This document shows positions 16,947-25,288 of a DNA stretch of 64,000 nucleotides, piece by piece. Within the stretch, counting starts at the first letter, position 1. Each line of letters starts with the position of its first letter. The DNA is from Methanosarcina sp. UBA289 (GTDB taxonomy: Archaea > Halobacteriota > Methanosarcinia > Methanosarcinales > Methanosarcinaceae), in contig DAKJ01000005.1 in assembly GCA_002496565.1 (NCBI GenBank), positions 1 to 64,000 on the forward strand, in the 5' to 3' direction. A program made the translations under genes and the position numbers. The notes beneath the pieces are model-generated. The model was given only the letters and a program-made list of their open reading frames with translations, had not been told where the DNA came from and made no database searches.

Positions 16947-19207
16947 TATTCACCTCCATCGTATTTCCACCCTTCCACAACCGGTAGCCTTAAAAGCGTA
17001 CTCCAGCGTTTTGCAAGTTCAAGCCCGCTCAGAAACCCTACCTGAGGGGAGAAAGGAATGGTATCGTAATGCACTCCTTCTTCATGGACCGAAGGGGCAT
17101 AATTCGAAAGGACCAGGTTCGGCATCAGGGTCCTGACATCCTTTGCCCTTTTTTCATCCGTATAGTCTTTCTCCATCGAGAAGTCTTCATGAGACCGGAG
17201 CCCAGGGCTTACCCTTCCGAAAAATGAAACTGAAATCCCAACTTTGATAATTTCCATTCCCAGATCCCGGATCGTATCCAGAATCCAGTCAATCTCCTCG
17301 GTGTAACTCACCACGAGTACGCGCTTTCCCAATAAATAGTGGGTATATTTTGCAATCTCTGCCCTGTAAAGTTCTTCCTGTTCCTGTAGCAGTGGGGAGA
17401 CATCCTTTCCGGGAAGCAGGCGTTCTGCGAGTGTTTTTACCCAGATGGAACTTTCCCGGAAACCCACAGGAAAAGGAAGCTCAAAAAACTCAAGCTTGAA
17501 ACGCCCGGAAAGATATGCTTGCAGAGTTCGTGTTTCGGGGTCACCGAAAGCCAGCAGGTTTATCTCCGCTTTTTTAAAAGAGCGAAGGGAAAAGGTGTCT
17601 GTCCCCTTTAAAAACCTGCAGTTGACTCTGTACCCCAGCTTTTTGAGCAGCCCTTCTATAGTACGGAAGTGTTCCTCTTCCCGCAGGGAAAACCCCCTTT
17701 CTCCTATAATATTGACCAGGCCTTTTTCGAGCTTTACGGAAGGGTCAATCAGGTCAGCAACTCTTTTGTATCCTTCAAGTAGCCCTGTAGAAAAGTCTCC
17801 CGTAAGGACTCCTTCCACAGGGAGGGGGATGACCATCGCTCCAGGAAAATGGGCTTCAGCTCTTGAGGCTGCCTCCCTTATATCGTCTCCTATGATTCCT
17901 CCGGGGCAGGTGTTTACCACAAAGACCGTTTGCCAGCCGGCTGACAGGGCTTCTTCGATTTTACTCTCAAGCTTTTGAAGCCCTCCGAAGATGATTTCCT
18001 CTTCCTTCATATCTGTAGGCAGGATACCTGGAACCTTCTCAACCCCACCTGCATTTATTCCACCTCCTCTTAAAAACGAGCAGGCAAGGGCATCGGCCGT
18101 GATATGAGTACAGCTCCTTGGCCCGTGAAGGACTGTAGCGGCATCTCTAACCTGAAAAGTCGCAGTCGCAGCTCCTGAAAACGCACAGCCGTAAAGAGGC
18201 GGTCTGAAGGGATATGCTGTCGGGAACGGTGTGGACATTTCTTCAGGAGTTTCTGCAGGCTTTGTTTCGTGAATTCCGGAGGAGATTTCTGTGGAATGAC
18301 TGTTTTCCTGTCTGGAGGAATAAAGCTCAGTACCGGTTTTTTTATCGGGAGCAGGATCTGTACCTAATGGCTTTATGCAGGGCCTTTCCCGTCTTCCCAG
18401 CACCAGAGCTTCAAGCTCAAGGTCATCAAGTGGGTTGGCAGGGTGGAGCAGGCTCCTGTCTTTTTCCAGGGTTTCAACATACTTTGCCAGCTCTCTGAAT
18501 ATACTTGCAGGAGTAGAGGAAGGAAAAGCTTCTGCCAGGGTTTTTCCGGCTTTTTCAGCCTGGGAAAAGACTTCATCCCTGGGGATGGAGGCAAGAACTG
18601 GCAACCCTACCGCCCGGGCAAAGGCAAAGACTCTTTCCTCCTCAGCAAAAAGTCCTCGCCTATTGAAGATGATGCCTGCAACCCTAGGGGCTGCATCCTC
18701 AAAATTCATGATCCCCCGGAGGATGTTGTTTGCTGCGTACAGGGCCATATATTCCCCGGAAGTCACCAGAAAAATCGCATCTGCATATTCTTTCCTGAGG
18801 GGAACTGCAAACCCGCCGCAGACCACGTCCCCAAGCACGCCATAGAGAACGACGTCAAAGGAAGAAGCCCTGAGTCCCAGGCGTTTTAAGACCTCAAAAC
18901 TGCTCAGGATCCCGCGGCCAGCACAGCCAATCCCGGGTTTTGGGCCTCCTGCTTCCACGCAGGCAGTACCTCCGTAGCCTTCAAATACCAGGGCTTCAAG
19001 TTGCTGAGCTTCCTGGGGAGTTTCGCGCATATAATCAAGCACTGTTGGGATAACAGCCCCGCTAAGTAGCAGGCGGGTGGAATCGTGTTTCGGGTCGCAG
19101 CCGATCTGCAAGATCCTTTTTTTCAAATCAGCAAGGGCAGCCGAGAGATTTGCAGAGACTGTAGACTTGCCTATGCCTCCCTTCCCGTAGAGAGCAATCT
19201 GGATCAC
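16946..19207 (-). CDS. NifH-NifD fusion, nitrogenase-like reductase of unknown substrate
   Basis: Residues 1-270 form a complete NifH-like iron protein: P-loop GKGGIGKST (9-17), DPKHDSTR, and the two [4Fe-4S] ligands Cys95 (GIGCAGRGI) and Cys130 (GDVVCGGF). Residues 271-330 are a polar linker rich in E, S, T and P. Residues 331-753 are a NifD-like domain with three cluster-type cysteines: Cys341 (LYGCAFSG), Cys366 (GPRSCTH) and Cys434 (NTCPGGIIGDD), spaced as in NifD. The NifD cysteine that anchors FeMo-cofactor appears to be absent; the corresponding stretch reads LLAFGDPE. This argues against N2 fixation and for a BchNB-like or other nitrogenase-like reductase. It is convergent with mcrA and cotranscribed with a NifK-like gene. 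A fused reductase and catalytic subunit is unusual. Confidence 0.8.
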   Translation of the reverse strand: MIQIALYGKGGIGKSTVSANLSAALADLKKRILQIGCDPKHDSTRLLLSGAVIPTVLDYMRETPQEAQQLEALVFEGYGGTACVEAGGPKPGIGCAGRGILSSFEVLKRLGLRASSFDVVLYGVLGDVVCGGFAVPLRKEYADAIFLVTSGEYMALYAANNILRGIMNFEDAAPRVAGIIFNRRGLFAEEERVFAFARAVGLPVLASIPRDEVFSQAEKAGKTLAEAFPSSTPASIFRELAKYVETLEKDRSLLHPANPLDDLELEALVLGRRERPCIKPLGTDPAPDKKTGTELYSSRQENSHSTEISSGIHETKPAETPEEMSTPFPTAYPFRPPLYGCAFSGAATATFQVRDAATVLHGPRSCTHITADALACSFLRGGGINAGGVEKVPGILPTDMKEEEIIFGGLQKLESKIEEALSAGWQTVFVVNTCPGGIIGDDIREAASRAEAHFPGAMVIPLPVEGVLTGDFSTGLLEGYKRVADLIDPSVKLEKGLVNIIGERGFSLREEEHFRTIEGLLKKLGYRVNCRFLKGTDTFSLRSFKKAEINLLAFGDPETRTLQAYLSGRFKLEFFELPFPVGFRESSIWVKTLAERLLPGKDVSPLLQEQEELYRAEIAKYTHYLLGKRVLVVSYTEEIDWILDTIRDLGMEIIKVGISVSFFGRVSPGLRSHEDFSMEKDYTDEKRAKDVRTLMPNLVLSNYAPSVHEEGVHYDTIPFSPQVGFLSGLELAKRWSTLLRLPVVEGWKYDGGE

Positions 19208-19494
19208 GTTTTTTCCCCCGATAATTTATTGAACTTAAAAGGGCAAAAACGTGGGAACAGAGAATTAATTATTTTTCCTGCTTTGACGGACATACCTGAA
19301 TTCTGAAGGATCTGTAATAGTTTTTTAAAAGGAACGATGTTATAACAGATGCGCTGTTCATCTAATTTTTCTGTAAGTTCAAAGATATTCTTATTTTCTA
19401 AGATTAGAACTTTCTTTATTTGGGAATTATTTGTAATAAACCAAACCATTTTATCCTGAAACATTTTACAACCCACTATACTCAAAACAGTCAT
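19204..19494 (-). CDS. Short protein resembling the N-terminus of DUF1638, possibly truncated
   Basis: The 96-aa frame starts MTVLSIVGCKMFQDKMVW and contains KKVLILENKNIFELTEKL, which resembles the beginning of DUF1638 proteins found near corrinoid and methyltransferase genes in methanogens. Those proteins are usually around 200 aa or more, so only the N-terminal third seems to be present. The last 30 residues look unrelated, and the frame runs into the start of the NifH-NifD gene with a 4-base ATGA-type overlap. It may be a decayed gene whose end was replaced by the nitrogenase-like operon, or a real small leader gene. The family assignment is tentative. Confidence 0.4.
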   Translation of the reverse strand: MTVLSIVGCKMFQDKMVWFITNNSQIKKVLILENKNIFELTEKLDEQRICYNIVPFKKLLQILQNSGMSVKAGKIINSLFPRFCPFKFNKLSGEKT

Positions 19495-19993
19495 TTTTTA
19501 CCTACTTTAAGGACAGTGGTACTATAATATATATTTAGAGGTTAGAAAAATATACATGGTACTTTTGCAGTATAAAACAATGACATTTAGAATCTAGCAA
19601 AGATCGGCTCTATCGGAAACTTATGAAACCTGACTTTGACAGTATCCACTAATTGGTACTGACTATTTCCCTTCTTTTTTATCCCAAATTGACTTGACAA
19701 TTTGTTTAAATTTATAAAAATTTGTTATATTTTCTATGTAATTCCACTCTTTTTTACTACCATCAAGCTATATTGATTCGATCAAAATTCGCAAAAATAT
19801 AATTTTTGACTCCATTTATCTTGAACTTAACTGTAAGTGTCAAATTGGTCGTGCACTATTAGTTAGTTGATGTTATTTCCAAAACAATTTTAGTGGCACA
19901 TCATACCTTTTTTGTAATTCAGTAAGGTTAATAACATGCTTGACGCACGAAACATAAGGCATTTCTAGTACTGGAAAATTAATCTTGAAGACA
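19495..19993. other. Intergenic region between the nitrogenase-like operon and the IS remnant
   Basis: This AT-rich 500 bases should contain the promoter of the nitrogenase-like operon; TATA-like runs occur near 19527-19536. It should also contain the missing end of the transposase gene if the IS were complete, but I see no recognisable transposase sequence and no copy of the IS terminal repeat here. Confidence 0.45.
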
Positions 19994-20825
19994 TCAACCG
20001 TATAATGATGGATGATCACCTTTTTTGGAATCGATCAATTCTGCTCTTTCCAGATCAAAGTTTTCAATTATTTTATCATCACTCTTATTCAGTTTCATGG
20101 AAGTGAGATAGTCCATTTCAGCATCCTGTATAAGGTTGAGATTATCTTTGGTATTAGCTCCTTTATCAAAAACAATAAGAGAGCCTTTTTTAAACCTACT
20201 TTTAACCTGGTTAAAAGTATCAGAAAAGTGCTCAAGATCAAGAACGTTTCCTTTATTCACTGTAATTCCAATAGAGAACGTTTCCTTTATTCACTGTAAT
20301 TCCAATAGGTATGTTTATGGGGTCAGCTAACTCACTAACTGCAACTGTTATCTGCAACTTGTCAGGCCTATGATCTCTGCTATATCCGAATTTACCAAGG
20401 TTAGATTTAGTCCCATAAAAGACTATACTCGTCCAATCCAGGTTTATATTCGTATCTTCAAAACCATAAGTAGAAAATAGAGAGTCCAGAATATCACACA
20501 GAATTTCCTCTTTGTTACGTCCCAAAAGCTCAAGAGTTCTGTAAAGAACTCTTTCGTGAAACCTTTCAAGGTTTAAGATATCTAGAATCTCGTTCTGATT
20601 TAACCATTTGCCAGATTCTTTGATGCTAAAATTATCAGTTAATTTGTAGTTTAACAAACCGATTAGTAAACTATTGAGATCAAGACCCTTGCTTTTATTT
20701 TTACTAAAAATATCACCGAAATTAAGCTTTTCATAAAAATATTGGACAGCAAGAATAGATCCGATAGGAACACATATATTCTTGTTAGGAATTGTAGGGA
20801 AGGCTCTCTGTTTTGTGATGTTCAT
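19994..20825 (-). pseudogene. Broken IS1634-like (IS4-type) transposase
   Basis: Two frames together resemble the N-terminal half of an IS1634-family transposase. The first (20825 down to 20253, 190 aa) contains LDWTSIVFYGTKSNLGKFG, YSRDHRPDKLQITVAVSEL and DPINIPIGITVNKGNV. The second (20260 down to 19994, 88 aa) contains LEHFSDTFNQVKSRFKKGS and LIVFDKGANTKDN. The frame is broken by a 34-bp tandem duplication at 20241-20308; removing one copy restores a single frame. The C-terminal half, with the remaining catalytic residues, is missing, since these transposases are normally around 500 aa or longer. The element is therefore doubly inactive. Confidence 0.8.
20241..20308. repeat. Perfect 34-bp tandem duplication inside the transposase
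   Basis: Bases 20241-20274 and 20275-20308 are identical (34 bp each, beginning AGAACGTTTCC and ending TTCCAATAG). Because 34 is not a multiple of three, the duplication shifts the frame. The two transposase starts lie 565 bases apart; 565 minus 34 is 531, an exact multiple of three. Confidence 0.95.
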
Positions 20826-20852
20826 TGGACCGAATTATACAAAACAGAGAGC
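20803..20852. repeat. 14-bp inverted repeat at the transposase start (IS end)
   Basis: GCTCTCTGTTTTGT (20803-20816) and ACAAAACAGAGAGC (20839-20852) are perfectly complementary with a 22-base spacer. The transposase ATG (20825-20823, minus strand) falls in the loop. It may be part of the IS end and could form an mRNA hairpin around the start codon. Confidence 0.7.
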
Positions 20853-21030
20853 ACTTATTTTTATGTAACTGTCAAAGTCAGGATGAAACTAATATCCTCT
20901 ACCCAAAAAAGCTATATTATATACAGTATCAAGGAATATATTAAAATAATACATTAGTTCGCTAAAGTATGTTCTCAACCTTTACTTTACCTCTATTTAC
21001 CTACTCATACGCTACACTGCTGTTCTTACT

Positions 21031-21435
21031 GAGCCTATCCCAAAAGCCACTTCACTCTTAATAGTTGAGAATTCTCAGAATTGTTTTCAAAGATTATGAG
21101 CTTGATTAATTTCCAAAATACAAGGTTCAAGAGGCTAATTTCAGGTTTTGGGATGAACTCACTCTTAATTTTCGTCTGATCCATTCCTGAATGGGGAGTA
21201 GAAATATCTCAAATCTGAACTTATCCTATCTATAACTTGAGGCCCTCTCATGACGATTGAAAGTGTTTTTTCTGAAGGTATAGGCATATATTTTTAGTAT
21301 GAAAGATACCAGTGCGTAAAAGCATCGGTGCTCAATTGATATCTAGTTGACATTTATGCATAGTTCTGAAACTCTTATATGTGCAAATAAGATCAGTTTT
21401 ATATGTACAAATAAGATCGGTTTTGGGATAGGTTC
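21031..21435. mobile_element. MITE-like element or solo IS ends, 405 bp
   Basis: GAGCCTATCCCAAAA (21031-21045) and TTTTGGGATAGGTTC (21421-21435) form 15-bp terminal inverted repeats with one mismatch. Nothing inside codes for a recognisable transposase. The right end contains a 24-bp imperfect tandem repeat. I do not see an obvious target-site duplication. Terminal repeats of this kind are seen on IS5-like elements, but the family is inference. Confidence 0.6.
21377..21424. repeat. 24-bp tandem repeat inside the MITE-like element
   Basis: Two 24-bp units (21377-21400 and 21401-21424) with the core CAAATAAGATC differ at only two positions. The second unit runs into the right terminal repeat. 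Confidence 0.8.
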
Positions 21436-21482
21436 AATGATAAGAACCTTCAACATTCTTCTCCATTCTGATCTCACGTAAT

Positions 21483-22469
21483 TTACTTCAAAATAACGAC
21501 AACTTCTTTGCCTAATTTGCCTGCGGATTCCACAAATTCTGCTGTATCTACATCAGGAAATGCGTCTATAATACAAATATCAAACTTTTCATCTAAACAA
21601 TTCGCTAATTTTCTTATATCCATATTATAAACTTCAAATTTGTCTCCAGATGCTACTAATTTTTCTTCACTGCCTGAAAGTTTAACTGGAAATCCATTAA
21701 CTTCTAAATTAATCAAAGTAGTTTCTATTGCAGGACTCCATATATCATTAAAAACAACTTTTCGAGCACCGGCTTTAAGGCATGTGATTCCTAAAGTCCC
21801 AGGACCACATGTACAATCAAGAACAGTAGGCTTATCGTAAGCTTCCAAAGCATTTTTAAGTATCTCTATTTTGGGCGGCTTTAGCTTTGGAAACTCTATG
21901 TGAATTTCATGCTGATATTTGTATATTCCTAAAATCCCATAAGGAGTTTGTATTATATCACATCTCAAATCGCATCCAGCAAGAAGTTCATATACATGAG
22001 GATTAGAATCAGAATCTTTTATACCCACAGTTTTTCTTACATCCCCCTTTAAAACTCCTTTAACTTCCTTAACTTCCTTTACAATTATTTCAGCACATTT
22101 TTTATCTACTTTATTAGATAATATTACTAAAGAATCCTTTGGCAAATAGAGAATAGAATTAGTTGGATAGCCAGGAGTTACAAGAGGGACACATGCATTC
22201 CTTAAATTAGCTTTTTTGTCTTTTATTCCTTCATCCATCATTATTTTTAGCACGTGAGATATTACAGCATCAAGATGCCTCTTTCCGCATTTACAACTTC
22301 CAAAATTGTTATCTATTTCATCTAAATTAATCTGTTCTGCTAGAGGAGAGAATTTCTTTATTTTTTCTGTTTTGCAATCGTTGCACGGTTTGTAGAATAA
22401 TTCAATGTCTTTTATTGCTGTTGAAATAGGCTTTATGCATGTATCTCCACACTTACACCTAATTTCCAT
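21483..22469 (-). CDS. Class I SAM-dependent methyltransferase with Cys-rich N-terminus
   Basis: The 328-aa protein begins with a probable zinc-binding region: CKCGDTC (residues 5-11), CNDC near 34-37 and CKCGKRH near 59-65. The C-terminal half is a Rossmann-type methyltransferase with motif I VLDCTCGPGTLGI, followed by KVVFNDIWSPAIE and the downstream IIDAFPD motif. It has the look of a methanogen-specific family; I cannot name the substrate. The start has no visible ribosome binding site and lies in a palindrome (22464-22485), so the transcript may be leaderless or the true start may differ. Codon use is richer in A/T than in its neighbours, and it sits beside mobile-element debris, which may indicate transfer. 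Confidence 0.65.
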   Translation of the reverse strand: MEIRCKCGDTCIKPISTAIKDIELFYKPCNDCKTEKIKKFSPLAEQINLDEIDNNFGSCKCGKRHLDAVISHVLKIMMDEGIKDKKANLRNACVPLVTPGYPTNSILYLPKDSLVILSNKVDKKCAEIIVKEVKEVKGVLKGDVRKTVGIKDSDSNPHVYELLAGCDLRCDIIQTPYGILGIYKYQHEIHIEFPKLKPPKIEILKNALEAYDKPTVLDCTCGPGTLGITCLKAGARKVVFNDIWSPAIETTLINLEVNGFPVKLSGSEEKLVASGDKFEVYNMDIRKLANCLDEKFDICIIDAFPDVDTAEFVESAGKLGKEVVVILK

Positions 22470-22485
22470 ATATTTAAATATGGAA
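22464..22485. repeat. Palindrome over the methyltransferase start codon
   Basis: TTCCATAT (22464-22471) and ATATGGAA (22478-22485) are perfect 8-bp arms around ATTTAA. The minus-strand ATG is at 22469-22467, inside the left arm. It could be an autoregulatory site. Confidence 0.4.
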
Positions 22486-22700
22486 TTTTTGTATAAGTAC
22501 TATGTTATTTTTTATTGCCCCTAAATTTTTTCAGACTCTCTTAGAAGGTAAATGATTTCTTTGACCGATTGGAGCTTAATTCTAAAAAAGAAAATACTGA
22601 AAGTTTGAGGATTCCTTTCATTATTAATTATCAAATTTAAACAAAATCTGCATCTAATCTGATTTAATTTACACTTAGAAATCTGTATTGGATTCTCAAC

Positions 22701-23993
22701 TTATTCTTCTAAGATTTCTTCAATTTTTGCTCCAAGATTGCGCATATCTTTAAAGAAGTTCGGATAAGAAATTGATACAGATTCAGTCGAGTCAATTGTT
22801 GTATTTCCTGCAACCATTCCTGCCAGTGCAAGAGCCATAACAATTCTATGGTCATCCCAGCCATGCACTGAAGCTCCATGTAATTTTCCACCTGTAATGA
22901 TCAGGCTGTCCCTTTCCTCTTTAAGATTTACCCCAAGTTTAGGAAGTTCGGTTGCAAGGGCGCTCAGGCGGTCTGTCTCCTTATATCGAATATGTTCGGC
23001 ATTTTCAATCCTGCTTGTCCCTTCGGCAGCTGCAGCCAAGACAGCGACTGTCGGGACAAGGTCAGGAGTTGCTCCGGCGTCGAAGGTTATTGCTTTTAAT
23101 TTCCTTCCTCCCCTGACGGTTACATTACCTGCTTCTTTATCCCATGTTATATTTGCTCCCATCTGTTTCAGGATTTCAATAATTACTTTATCCCCTTGTC
23201 TTGAGGGGAAGAGGTTTTTGACTGTAACTTCAGACCCATCAGTAAGGGCTGCGGCTGCAAGGAGATAGGATGCAGAGGAAAAGTCTCCGGGAACGGTATA
23301 GTCTTTGAAATCATATTTCTGTTTTCCCGGGATTATGAATCTGGTACCGTTACTGTCATCGGTTTGAATTTTAACGCCTGCCAGTTCAAGCATCTCAAGG
23401 GTTACATCCACGTAAGGCCTTGACTTAAGTTTTCCTTTTATGGAAAGAATGGTACTGTTTTCAGCAAGCGGACAGGTTATTAGAAGAGCCGAGATAAACT
23501 GGGAACTGATAGAGCCATCAATACTTACATCCTGTCCCTTAAGTCCGCCTTTGACAACAAGCGGAGCTCTCTCGTTTCCTCGAGTGGAGCAAGCTTTTAC
23601 TCCCAATTGACTTAGAACTTCAAGAAGAGGCCCGTTTGGCCGGGTACGAAGGGAGGCATCTCCGGTAAGCACTGTAATCCCATCAGTGAGCGCTGCTACT
23701 GCGGTCATGAAACGAAGGGTTGTCCCGGAGTTTGCAGCATCGATAACATCATCCGGGATATTGGGTTTACCCTTGACTCCGTGGATAATAAGCTTGTCTT
23801 TTTCCCTTTCAACGGAGGCCCCAAACATCTCGGAAGCCTTGACTGTAGCAAGAGTATCGGCTGAAATAAGGGGACGCCTGACGATTGATTCTTTTGAGAG
23901 AGCTGCAAGGGTTACAGCCCTGTGAGTGTAACTCTTTGAGGGTGGGGCAAAGACTTCCCCTTTGATTGAGGATTTGTCGATAGAAACACGCAT
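22701..23993 (-). CDS. aroA: 3-phosphoshikimate 1-carboxyvinyltransferase (EPSP synthase)
   Basis: The enzyme joins phosphoenolpyruvate to shikimate-3-phosphate in the sixth step of the shikimate pathway to aromatic amino acids. The 430-aa protein shows SKSYTHRAVTLAAL at the N-terminus, DAANSGTTLRFM near residue 85, SSQFISALLI near 160, and the C-terminal IRYKETDRLSALATEL and GWDDHRIVMALA motifs with the catalytic acid residues. The length is typical. It stands alone; no other shikimate genes are next to it. The start at 23993 gives the usual N-terminus MRVSIDKSSIKGE. Confidence 0.97.
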   Translation of the reverse strand: MRVSIDKSSIKGEVFAPPSKSYTHRAVTLAALSKESIVRRPLISADTLATVKASEMFGASVEREKDKLIIHGVKGKPNIPDDVIDAANSGTTLRFMTAVAALTDGITVLTGDASLRTRPNGPLLEVLSQLGVKACSTRGNERAPLVVKGGLKGQDVSIDGSISSQFISALLITCPLAENSTILSIKGKLKSRPYVDVTLEMLELAGVKIQTDDSNGTRFIIPGKQKYDFKDYTVPGDFSSASYLLAAAALTDGSEVTVKNLFPSRQGDKVIIEILKQMGANITWDKEAGNVTVRGGRKLKAITFDAGATPDLVPTVAVLAAAAEGTSRIENAEHIRYKETDRLSALATELPKLGVNLKEERDSLIITGGKLHGASVHGWDDHRIVMALALAGMVAGNTTIDSTESVSISYPNFFKDMRNLGAKIEEILEE

Positions 23994-24166
23994 GTGTACC
24001 AGATCTCTTCGATTTCATATTTTTGATTTTTCATGAGACTCAGGTGCTTACTTCTAGCCTTCTGAATACTCTTTTTGTAATGCTGCTAATTATTTGATCA
24101 GAGTGAAAATACTTTAAATGTACTTTTAACTCAGTTAAGAGCTCGAATTGGAACCCGGTTTAGAAA

Positions 24167-24820
24167 TCAGTTTACGCCTTTTACGATATTTTCTACCATA
24201 TCCCAGTCATGGTCATAGACGTGTGCTGAGATACTAATAGTTGTGATCGTTCCGGGTTCTGTTCCCACTCTGTCAGCTACGTACTCGAGAAGTTTTGAGA
24301 GCCCGTAAAGATTTGCAGGATAGGCTCCCCCAAAATCATGACTTCTGAAGAGAGTTGTGAGGTGTATCTTTCCATCTCTTATTTTAAAATCGTCGAGCAT
24401 CATGCAGGGGACTTCATTAATTTTCATATCCACTGGAGGGATCCAGGTAATCGCTATTGCTCGCCTGGAAGTAGGACTTTCCTGCAGCTTTTCAATCACA
24501 TATTCTATCTGGTCTACTTTCCCATGCCAGTTTCGAAGGCGTTGCCCGTATGTATACTCAAAGTCCTGTATGTTTTCTCCCGAGATCAGTTGTTTTGCAT
24601 ACTCTTCAAGCCTTTCTTCATTCCAGGCAGTCTCGTGCGGGATCCTGTTAGTATAGGGATCTTCAATTACTATCATCAAATCCATAAATTCCCTGATCTG
24701 ACTTCCTCTTTCATCCGTAATAACTTGCCCGTGATTTTGGATAATGTTAAGCCCGCGGTACCATGCATCAGAAATAGTTTTTGCCCTGACGATCCTGCCA
24801 ATTCCAAATTTATCTTTCAT
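24167..24820 (-). CDS. thyA: Thymidylate synthase, archaeal type
   Basis: The enzyme methylates dUMP to dTMP. The catalytic cysteine lies in NEVPCMMLDDFKIRDGKI, followed by LFRSHDFGGAYPANLYGL, the conserved nucleotide-binding region. I chose the ATG at 24820 (MKDKFGIGRIVRAKTI) because GGGGAG lies just upstream and the resulting 217 aa matches the archaeal family. A start at 24943 would add 41 residues of low similarity and has no ribosome binding site. Archaeal enzymes of this group are thought to use a methanopterin-type one-carbon carrier in methanogens. Confidence 0.9.
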   Translation of the reverse strand: MKDKFGIGRIVRAKTISDAWYRGLNIIQNHGQVITDERGSQIREFMDLMIVIEDPYTNRIPHETAWNEERLEEYAKQLISGENIQDFEYTYGQRLRNWHGKVDQIEYVIEKLQESPTSRRAIAITWIPPVDMKINEVPCMMLDDFKIRDGKIHLTTLFRSHDFGGAYPANLYGLSKLLEYVADRVGTEPGTITTISISAHVYDHDWDMVENIVKGVN

Positions 24821-25288
24821 TGAAAACTCCCCGATAAAATCCGGATATGCACAATTAATATCGTTATCCGGTAAAAATATCTCAAATCTGCTATTTTGAT
24901 TAATATCTCTAATTTTTAGGATTTTTTGGACACACTTTCCCATAGCTAAATATGGTATAATATTCTACACAGGTAGAGTTATTTATCCTATTTTCTTTAT
25001 TCAGCACTTTCTTTTATAAGTGCTTTCTCTCAGATATAACTTAAATTTCACCATGACTATTGATAGCATATAGCATGCCCAACTTAAAAAAATTTCGGGT
25101 AAAAAAGAAAAATGGAATTCCGGACAAAAAAATACGGAAAAGAGATCAAATCAAATTTAAAGAATAATAAGCAGTTGAATCTAAACTGAATTAAATCTGG
25201 ATAAAAATATCAAATTAAAAACTTGAAAAAACTAAAGAAAAAAGCCTGAATAGAAGAAAAGAATTTAATAAAGGTCTGAGAAAGGTTC
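24821..25288. other. Intergenic region between htpX and thyA
   Basis: The region is AT-rich, including A-rich runs at 25090-25260. Apart from a possible extension of the thyA frame to 24943, I see no gene, hairpin terminator or repeat. Confidence 0.5.

Noticed and set aside
16028..18889. Plus-strand open frames opposite the nitrogenase-like genes
   Set aside because: The minus-strand proteins have clear Fe-S and P-loop motifs in order; the opposite frames do not.
15660..19207. Classical nitrogen-fixing nifHDK
   Set aside because: The genes are fused, the FeMo-cofactor cysteine and one P-cluster cysteine seem absent, and no nifE, nifN or nifB is next to them.
15660..19207. CfbC/CfbD of F430 biosynthesis
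   Set aside because: CfbC and CfbD are separate proteins and CfbD is a single, shorter component-1 subunit; here there are two component-1 proteins and a fused reductase.
24821..24943. Upstream start of thyA adding 41 residues
   Set aside because: The ATG at 24820 has a strong GGGGAG site and gives the normal family length; the extension has no site.
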